Shown here: positions 57,018 to 64,000 of the stretch, piece by piece
How the letters are laid out: the number at the start of each line of letters is the position of its first letter
How positions within the stretch are numbered: position 1 is the stretch's first letter
NCBI GenBank assembly: GCA_036873755.1
Contig: JAVTVY010048055.1
Location: 124,001 to 188,000, forward strand
Direction: 5' to 3'
DNA: 64,000 nucleotides
DNA from: Hanleya hanleyi
Lineage: Eukaryota > Mollusca > Polyplacophora > Lepidopleurida > Hanleyidae
The notes under the pieces: model-generated
Seen by the model: the letters and a program-made list of their open reading frames with translations, nothing else
Database searches by the model: none
What the model was told of the DNA's origin: nothing
Program-made: the position numbers and the translations under genes

Positions 57018-58268
57018 CTTTGGCTGGTTTGTATATCAGTGTAGGTGCTGATATAGTGCTGGATGGAAGAACCGTCCCATTAACAGCTACGATATCCAGT
57101 TTTAAGTAAAATGGCTCCTGTGCTGTGAAAACATCTTCGAGATGCAAGCCCAGCTTCTGCACGGCCTGGGTGATATCGTATTTGTAGAGTCGGTCAAACG
57201 ACCATGGCATCTCCAGGTCACTTCCTAGGATAAAGAAGAGGCCGGCTTTGACACAGTGGTTCTCGCTGGTACACACGGAGAAATGAACGTCGGCTGATGT
57301 ACCAATACCATGAAGAAGGAATCCTGCGAAAATCCTGTCATTGTTTTTGCTTGCCTCAATCATTTCGTCTAATTCTGTGATGCTATGTCCATCGAATTTG
57401 AGCTCATCGAAAGTATACCCCAGGCTTTCATAGTCAAATACCGAGTTTGGTCTTGAATGATCGTGTGTGACAGAATTTAGGTTGAAGTTCCCATCAAAGC
57501 TAAATGGTTTCATTGGTTTCGTCATCTGTTCTAAGGCACAATAAGCTTTGTCGTATGGCTGATGTCGGTGCTTTTGTAGTGCCTGCCATATCGCCCAGAG
57601 TCTGTCAACCTGGGAGTGATGAAGGTAGAAGATAGGATCGTAGGCGGTGTAGGAAAGAGAGGATACCGAATACTCGTGTCTTCCTCCAACAAGATAATGA
57701 ATGGAGTTGTGAGCTACTTCGAACTGCACCTCAAAATCACAGTAGTCTTCCTGCTCAAATGCTAGAAACACCTGGTGCCAAAGAGCAGAGTGTTCATCAG
57801 GACCTTCCTCGAAGAGTTCGATCTGTACATCTCGTGCAGTGTACGTATCCTCATGTGAGATTTTGCCTCTCATGAACGGGTTCTCGAAGACAGTGTCCTG
57901 CCAGGCATCGTAATAGTTGACATCGCGGATAAGAGAAGGCAAACGGGCATCAGTGGTCCAATCCCAGTATGGCAAAGCTGCACTTGAACCGTGTCGTCGA
58001 AGGGCGCTTTCGAACTGGACCATGTAAAGCCTGTGCCAGTGGGGAAAGGCGGCCATGCCGTGGATGCAGCATGCCACAGGTTTATCGTCGACAGTTTTAC
58101 ACTTGGGTGGAGAACCGTGGAAAGCAGCGATGCTTTCAAACCCATCGGCAGACTTATCTTCTTTCAGATTCCTCAGGGCTGACATCAAGCTCTGGACATC
58201 CCGCTTACTCAGAGATTCAACGTTGTGCCTGATCCTGTTCGATGGAATATGGGAGTCTTGGACACTTT
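57018..58268 (-). CDS. Hemocyanin functional unit (position f by counting back)
   Basis: A 1251-nt symmetric phase-1 exon with acceptor CTGCGCAG and donor GTACGA. It begins ESVQDSHIPSNRIRHNVESL. The copper site is complete: AFHGSPPKC, CCIHGMAAFPHWHRLY, HNSIHYLVGG and FYLHHSQVDRLWAIW. NGTV in VAVNGTVLP is a potential N-glycosylation site. The HNSIHYLVGG and VRDVQ/ARDVQ features recall FU-f of other gastropods, in agreement with its position. It ends YKPAKG. Confidence 0.93.
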
Positions 58269-59223
58269 CTGCGCAGATATAAGAAAGAAATCGTATATAT
58301 TGTTAGTATAGTTCAGTTTCTCTCTATTAAGTATATGCTTGCAATAGTGGAGTTAATAAACTGACAGTGAGTGATGAATATATGCACTAGAACCAACTTT
58401 GAATAGGCAATCCTCGTCCATAACGAAGTTCCTCATCCGAAGATCGCTTTGTATGACAGGTAGAAGATACAAATCTAACCAGATTCAAGATAGTTTCCAA
58501 TGTCATCGAGACATTCCAAACGTATTGACGTCTTATTCTTATTATTGACAAGCACTATTTAATCTATCTGAGTAATACTTCCATTTGATTTTTCATTTGG
58601 AGATAGAGAATAGGGGAAATCTGAGAAAGTACCCTAAAGGCTCCCAACCGAATGGTCTCTGCCTCAGTTTTATGAGATGTGGTCAGTTCACTGCCATGTA
58701 TTTTCTCAGATAACTCGAACACAAAGCTATATCCGAGATATCTGTTTCACAACTTCAAGGCATGTCGCTGATTTAAAACTGACAAAGAAGTGTCACGTGC
58801 CTGATGGCGTGTTCAGCTTTGTCTGACCTAATTCGACAGACCCTCGGCAATTTAAGTGAGATTAAAAATTCAATCATCTCGGACATTATAACGTCCTGCG
58901 CCAGGGTTAGGAAGAGGCGGTAATCTGGTTTGTAAGATGTATCGCGGATCTATCTTGTGTAAGATGTATCGCGGATCTATCTTGGTGCCCAAGTCAATTT
59001 ATTAGAATGACATCACTATGGAAAGGAAACGCGACAAACTTTTACGAAATTTTAACGAACTATTTTCTTTCCGCGGTATTTAGGTTAGTTCATATTAGTG
59101 CGTCCGTTTTTAGAACTAATCGCATGTTGGCGAAGATGTACCGAACAGGAATAAAGGCAATTGTATTTTAAATGAAAGTTTTGTGTGAAGTAACGGAAGT
59201 TTAAGTAATTGAAAACTACTCAC
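58269..59223 (-). other. Hemocyanin intron
   Basis: A 955-bp phase-1 intron (donor GTGAGT, acceptor CTGCGCAG). It contains a direct duplication of a 26-bp unit (GTAAGATGTATCGCGGATCT and following) at about 58936-58985. Confidence 0.8.
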
Positions 59224-60474
59224 CTTTACCGGGTACAAAGAAGACTGTCGGGGCTTTGAGAACACTGGTAGAAACCGATGACCCATTGAGAGCAGTTATT
59301 TCTACAGTTATAGTCAATGCATCATCATTTCTGGCCCCAAGCTTCTTTACCGCTGCCGTAATGTCGTACTTATAGAGTCGATCAAAGGCCCATGTCATCT
59401 CTCTAGATCCACCAAGAACATTGAAAGAGCCACCTGGTGTGCAGCTTCCGCTTGGACTGCAAACCGAGAAAGTAACAGCGGCTGAGCTTCCAAATCCACT
59501 CAGAAGAAAGCCAGCAAATACTCGGTCATGTTCCTTCCGTTCCCTGATGTAACGGTCCAGTTGTGGAACATCCATTCCGCCAATATCGAGATGATCGTAT
59601 TTATAATTGAAATTGTTTTCATAGTCGAACGTGTCGGCAGGCTTAGAGTATTTTTTGGTCAACGGATTCAGATTCCACGGTGTTCCAAAACTGAACGGTT
59701 TCAAAGGCTCTCTCATCAGTTCTAGGGCACAATTCGCTTCTGATCCCGACAACCCCCTGTATTTCTGCAGCTCTTGCCAAATAGCCCAAATCCTATCCAC
59801 ATTAGAATGATGGAAGTAGAAAATTGGATCGTATGCGGCATAATGTAGATGAGCGATTGAATGTTCATTCGAGCCACCAACCCAAGCGTGAATAGAATTA
59901 TGGGCCAGTTCAAACTGCACCTCAAAGTCACAGTAGTTTGTCTGCTCAAGTGCCAATATTACTTGTTCGAATAACCACGTACCATGTCCGCCTTTCGGTT
60001 GTTCAAATAGGTGTTCTTCTGAAAATTCTCTTTCTACGTGGGAATTTTCAAAGGCAATGGGTACATTCTGTAAAGGACTGTCGAATTCCTTATGAGTTTC
60101 CGGATCGGTGAAGGTTTTGTCCATGAAGAGATGGGGAAGCGCCCTGGAAGGATGCGCCCAGTCCCAATAAGGCACACCAACGTTAGAGCCGTGTCGTCTC
60201 AACGCATTTTCAAACTGGACTACATAGATTCTGTGCCATTGAGGGAATGTTGCCATACCGTGGATGCAGCACGCAAACCTTTTGCTGGCAGTTGGGCTCG
60301 GACAAAGTGGTGGCAAAGCATGGAAAGACGCAATGGCTTGGAACCCATCAGCTGAGGAATCAGCCTGAAGCGCGCGAAGGGCGGTCATCAAGGAATTTGT
60401 ATCATCTTTGCTCAATGTCGATATGGCTTTTCTCTCCACTGGTCCTTCTGTGTGATCGCCTGATTGACTTGAAC
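59224..60474 (-). CDS. Hemocyanin functional unit (position e by counting back)
   Basis: A 1251-nt symmetric phase-1 exon with acceptor CTTTCAAG and donor GTGAGT. It begins with the linker SSQSGDHTEGPVERKAIS. The copper site is complete: SFHALPPLC, CCIHGMATFPQWHRIY, HNSIHAWVGG and FYFHHSNVDRIWAIW. The residue after the first copper His is Ala (FHA), where the neighbours have Gly. A potential N-glycosylation site, NGSS, is in ITALNGSSVS. It ends FVPGKG. Confidence 0.93.
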
Positions 60475-61054
60475 CTTGAAAGAGAAGAATAAAGTCAGAC
60501 GATCTTTATGTAGGCTTAGTTATTCAAACAGCGCCTGTGGGCGATACTGAGCTATGCGTTGAACATTGTTACATGACCATGGGCCATTATAACATGACTG
60601 TGGATCAAACTGACCTGATCGCGGGTCATACCGATCGTACCGTAGTCCACACTGACCTTACCGTGGGTCAAACTGACCTCACCGTGGGCCATACTTACTA
60701 ACCTATCCGAGAACATGTAATACTCTTATAGTCTGACCCATGGTAGTTCACATCTTTCTATATGATATATATCTTTATTTTAATATGAACTTTAGCTGTT
60801 TTTCCCCCAGTACGCCACCGTGCTAATGTGGCCGACAAGACACCCGCCTGTGCATGGCATTATTCTAGTAAGAACAGGATATCATTCCACAAATATCTTA
60901 TGGAATCATTCTGATTAGTTTGACTAAACTAAAGAAAAACTTCGGAAATCTGAGATCATTTCTTTACGAATCACGGCAATGCTTTTTGCTCGAATATGAT
61001 AAGCCATAAAACGTCTGATGAAGTTCAGATAGGGTTATTATGTAGAGTACTTAC
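60475..61054 (-). other. Hemocyanin intron with degenerate short tandem repeat
   Basis: A 580-bp phase-1 intron (donor GTAAGT, acceptor CTTTCAAG). At about 60555-60700 lies a degenerate ~28-bp repeat with the phrases CTGACCT(C/T)ACCGTGGG(T/C)CA and CGTGGGTCAAACTGACC. Confidence 0.75.
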
Positions 61055-62296
61055 GACTGCCTGGCTTAAAGACGATAGTTGGTTTCGGGAAGAGATCATC
61101 TGAAAGATGAGACCCATTTCTGGCAATAACGTCGATGGAAATCTGGAAGTCGCTGTTCGCATCCAATCCTAGGTCATGGAGAGCCTGTGTGATATCATAT
61201 TTGTACAGTCTGTCAAACGCCCATGGCATTTCTTTTTCGCCACCCAGTACGGAGAAAATGCCTGCATAGTTGCTGCAGTCGTTTTGTGGTAAACAGATAT
61301 AGATTCTCACATTCGCAGATGCCTTGATTCCGCTGAGGAGGAATCCCGCAAAGACGCGATCCTGGGACTGACGAGACACCAACACATCTTGAAGCTTTGG
61401 AATGCTCATCCCGTTGAATTCCAAGGTGTCGTATTTGTATCTAAAGTTGTTTTGATAGTCAAATGCGTCGGCCGGTCTGCTGTAAACACGGGTCATCCAA
61501 TCATGGTTGATGGTTTCATCGAAACTGAATGGTTTTATTGGCTTTTGCATGTCTGGTAGTGCACAATTTGCGGTGTTATATGGCTTCTTCCTGTATCTTT
61601 GCAACTCTTGCCAGATTGCCCAAATCCTATCAACATTGGCATGGTGAAGGAAGAAGATAGGATCATAGGCGGTGTAGTGCAATTCCGATAAGGAGTATAG
61701 GTCGCGCCCTCCGACCCAGGCATGAATGACATTATGGACAATCTCAAATTGAACTTCAAAGTCACAGAATTCTTCCTGTTCAAATGCTAGCAAGACATTA
61801 TTGTACAAATAGTCGCTGTTGAATAATTCGGGTTGTGGGTCTCTGGTGGTGTGAGTCTTTTCAAACGAGATTTCCCCACGGAAGAAAGGATTGGGGTCTA
61901 GCCGCAGCATTCGAGAATTATAGTAGGATGCATCACTTACTAGAGATGGCAATCTATCAAATTTTTTCGTCCAGTCCCAGTATGGCACGGCCACCGAAGA
62001 ACCCAATTCCAACAATGCGTTCTCTACTTGAACGACGTATAGTCTATGCCAGTGAGGGAAGGTTGGCATTCCATGCAAACAGCAGGCGTACTGGGGATTG
62101 TCAGGTGATGGACAGCGAGCGGGCAGACCATGGAATCCCGCGATGTACTCATAACCCCTATTCTTGTCTCTTTCTAGTCGCAAGAATGCATTTCGCAAAC
62201 TTTCTGTCTCCCCTTTGGTTAGCGTGGATAGGTCTTTTCGTATTCGGTTAGCCGCTGTTACGGGATCGATCCATTCCGTCTCGCTTCCGTACTTCC
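61055..62296 (-). CDS. Hemocyanin functional unit (position d by counting back)
   Basis: A 1242-nt symmetric phase-1 exon with acceptor CCTTTACAG and donor GTAAGT. It begins GKYGSETEWIDPVTAANRIR. The copper site is complete: GFHGLPARC, CCLHGMPTFPHWHRLY, HNVIHAWVGG and FFLHHANVDRIWAIW. NGSH in VIARNGSHLS is a potential N-glycosylation site. The open frame runs on to 62417 upstream of the acceptor, but that extension is intron, as the consensus acceptor and the matching phase show. It ends FKPGSR. Confidence 0.93.
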
Positions 62297-63613
62297 CTGT
62301 AAAGGTAATATTGAGGAAAATGATGGAAATGAAAACTATATGTTTGACATATGTATTGAATTGTTTATAAAAGAAATAATGACGAATAGAATATAGTATT
62401 AATATCAGGTCCGACATTCAGTAACCGACAGTCGTCCATAAAGGATTTCCTTGTCCATAATTGAAATACATTTTCTCGTAAAACAATACCAGCACAAACT
62501 CCAAGTGGACATCAAATAAAACTATATGAGCATAAGCTAATTACCTACAAGAGAGGAGCGGTCAACAAATTTTCATCACTCCAGTAAGACATGATGTTCG
62601 TATTGTCAAGTCCGTATCACTGATCTGTCTCTTAATCCAAATGATTTTTGTCAAGGTTGTTTCCTATAGTATGTTGTGCCCTATAGTCATGCTTTGATTG
62701 TGATGTTCACATGAACACCATGGAAATCTTAATTGCACGATTTTTCTACCCACTCTATCCCCGGGTTGAGTAGAATTAGGCATAAATTACGAAACGTAGA
62801 CCGGGGATATCGAATGCTACTACGCGGGATATGTTTACTCCATATACAGGAGCTTCCGGTATATCACTCCCGAAAGGCTTATGGCTAACAATGTCAAAAT
62901 TGTAATCATTTCATTTATCATAGAGTCGACGTCAGAGATAGCCTGTTTCATCATTATAGAGGTATAGGTCTAACTATGGCGTCCCACTTGGACTACAGGT
63001 GGAACCGGTCATTGTACCAGGGTGAGCTCAGTGGAGATAAACATTTACCGCCACCGTAAGATAGTCGAAGATTTCATTTCGCCGATAACCTAGCATTAGT
63101 CCACAACAGAATCATCTTTTGTTTCTGGTCCAAGACCATAAAAAGGTGATGTGGTGATGTGATGTGGCTGTTTTTCTTACCATGCTAAAGATTTAGGACC
63201 CTAACCTTGGGGTCCCGGGATGTGAAATATAATAGGATCCAAACGTCGTGGTGTGACCGAAAGTTTGTTGAAATCGACGTAAAATCATACTCACTCATTA
63301 ACTCACTCACTGATACAAGATCTCAATGAAATATATCATGAGTGGCAAACAAACATAAGTACGGTAAGGTCAATAATAATTAATATAATAATTCAATCAC
63401 TTTCAAATTAATCAGATACAAAAAATAATGGAAGACATCTTGTTGAGCGACCCAACTGTAAACATTCATGAACAATGGAGTCGAACATAGACAGAGAAAG
63501 TTTTTGGAATTGGCTTCTGTATTCTGTTTTTTAGTGATGTAATTATCAGAGACCTTACCATAGTATCATTGATAAAATCTGGCCATTATTTGAAAAAGTG
63601 AAAACATTCATAC
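62297..63613 (-). other. Hemocyanin intron with R1 and SINE-like repeats
   Basis: A 1317-bp phase-1 intron (donor GTATGA, acceptor CCTTTACAG). Positions 62410-62830 are a diverged inverted R1 copy. Positions 63150-63310 are a SINE-like copy ending in a CACTCACT-like tail. Confidence 0.8.
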
Positions 63614-64000
63614 CTGTAGCCGGAACATGAAGGATTGTTGGGGCTGGGAAAGTGTTCGATGGGATCTCATTTTTGTTCAGATCGGTAATGGCTTGGCGTA
63701 TGTAAAAGAAGTCGCCGACTCTCACGTTCAACTTCTTCAGTTGGTCCGTTATCTCAAACTTGTAAGCTCTATCGTACCTCCAAGGCATTTCAGCGTCATC
63801 GCCAAGGATGTAGAATGCACCACCAAAATGATCGCAATCAGTCTCGGACAAGCAAATGTAGAACTGGACGAGAGCTGATTTTTTAATTCCGTGCAGCATA
63901 AAGGCAGCGTAAACTCGGTCTAGGGAATGGAGTCTGTCTATCTCTCGTGATAACTGAGGGATGGTCAAGCCGTTGAATTCCAGATTATCGTAGCGATAAC
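63614..64000 (-). CDS. Hemocyanin functional unit, C-terminal part only (position c by counting back)
   Basis: The exon is cut by the window edge. The visible part begins YRYDNLEFNGLTIPQLSREI and is the C-terminal beta-sandwich domain of an FU, with AFMLHGIKKSALVQFYIC, the copper-site lid region, and FYILGDDAEMPWRYDRAYKF. It ends LHVPATG at donor GTATGA. The copper-binding half lies beyond 64000. Unlike its neighbours it has no NG(S/T) site after the strand DLNKNEIP. Confidence 0.9.

Larger units (their letters stand above)
47549..64000 (-). other. Hemocyanin gene, 3' part (seven complete FUs and part of an eighth)
   Basis: Eight exons read right to left: 64000-63614 (partial), 62296-61055, 60474-59224, 58268-57018, 56734-55520, 54021-52474, 51516-49975, 49077-47549. 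Each encodes one functional unit, and every junction is phase 1. The six complete internal exons are multiples of three in length (1242, 1251, 1251, 1215, 1548, 1542 nt). The split codons join in frame at all seven junctions. The product is the secreted, copper-containing oxygen carrier of mollusc hemolymph, which assembles into hollow decamer cylinders. The last three exons are all of the FU-h type. Naming upstream FUs by counting back gives c, d, e, f, g, h1, h2, h3. This lettering assumes the usual a-to-g order and is an inference. The signal peptide and first FUs lie beyond 64000. Confidence 0.9.

Noticed and set aside
48158..58282. Many plus-strand frames of 60-106 codons opposite the hemocyanin exons
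   Set aside because: They are antisense shadows of conserved hemocyanin exons and repeat at the same relative positions in each FU.
61038..62417. Start of the FU-d coding exon at 62417 with an apparent hydrophobic leader
   Set aside because: The hydrophobic N-terminal stretch is intron sequence read through. A consensus acceptor at 62297-62305 gives the phase-1 start shared by all other FUs, so this is not a signal peptide.
1..64000. tRNA, rRNA or other structured RNA genes
   Set aside because: I saw no tRNA-like cloverleaf with conserved boxes and no rRNA segment by eye. A covariance-model search would be needed to exclude small RNAs.

Overview
This window is eukaryotic DNA from a mollusc, almost certainly a gastropod. 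The main evidence is a molluscan-type (type-3 copper) hemocyanin gene in which each ~400-residue functional unit (FU) is encoded by one exon. Supporting evidence is the repeat content: SINE-like tails ending in CACT repeats, GTCCGTCC-rich modular repeats, and DIRS-type and Penelope-type retroelements. I cannot fix the genus from sequence alone. A vetigastropod-like origin is only an impression.

Region by region. (1) 1 to about 23.5 kb, + strand: the body of a palmitoyltransferase gene of the ZDHHC2/15/20 clade. Nine exons can be placed with matching splice phases between 2975 and 21041, and a probable terminal exon lies at 23221. The 5' exons lie left of the window. Its long introns hold a ~2.8 kb inverted-repeat transposon with a 5-bp target duplication (4076-6898), a foldback element (955-1274), SINE-like copies, and a 42-bp minisatellite. 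The minisatellite sits between two exons that look like duplicates of each other. (2) About 23.5 to 31.5 kb: no convincing gene; a 369-bp terminal-inverted-repeat element and degenerate tandem repeats. (3) 31.5 to 39.1 kb: a decayed DIRS-type tyrosine-recombinase retrotransposon (zinc-knuckle and RS-rich Gag, reverse transcriptase, RNase H, recombinase) with inverted terminal repeats. Next to it are a Penelope-like GIY-YIG endonuclease fragment and a small 268-bp element built from similar termini. (4) 39.1 to 47.5 kb: intergenic repeats, including a decayed non-LTR retrotransposon with a mariner-type MITE nested inside it. (5) 47.5 to 64.0 kb, - strand: the 3' part of a hemocyanin gene, with seven complete FU exons and the end of an eighth. 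All are joined by phase-1 introns, and the gene ends in a TAA at 47549-47551.

The most striking observation is the 3' end of the hemocyanin gene. The gastropod subunits I know (for example keyhole limpet and abalone hemocyanin) have eight FUs, a to h, and only the last (FU-h) carries a C-terminal cupredoxin-like extension. Here three consecutive exons each encode a full FU-h with that extension, in frame with one another. If the upstream units are the usual a to g, this gene encodes a ten-FU subunit. The three h-type exons also share nucleotide-identical patches in a mosaic pattern, which suggests gene conversion.

The two host genes are not functionally linked. The palmitoyltransferase acts in membranes of the secretory pathway or at the cell surface. 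Hemocyanin is a secreted oxygen carrier of the hemolymph. They are convergent neighbours, and a repeat-rich interval lies between them.
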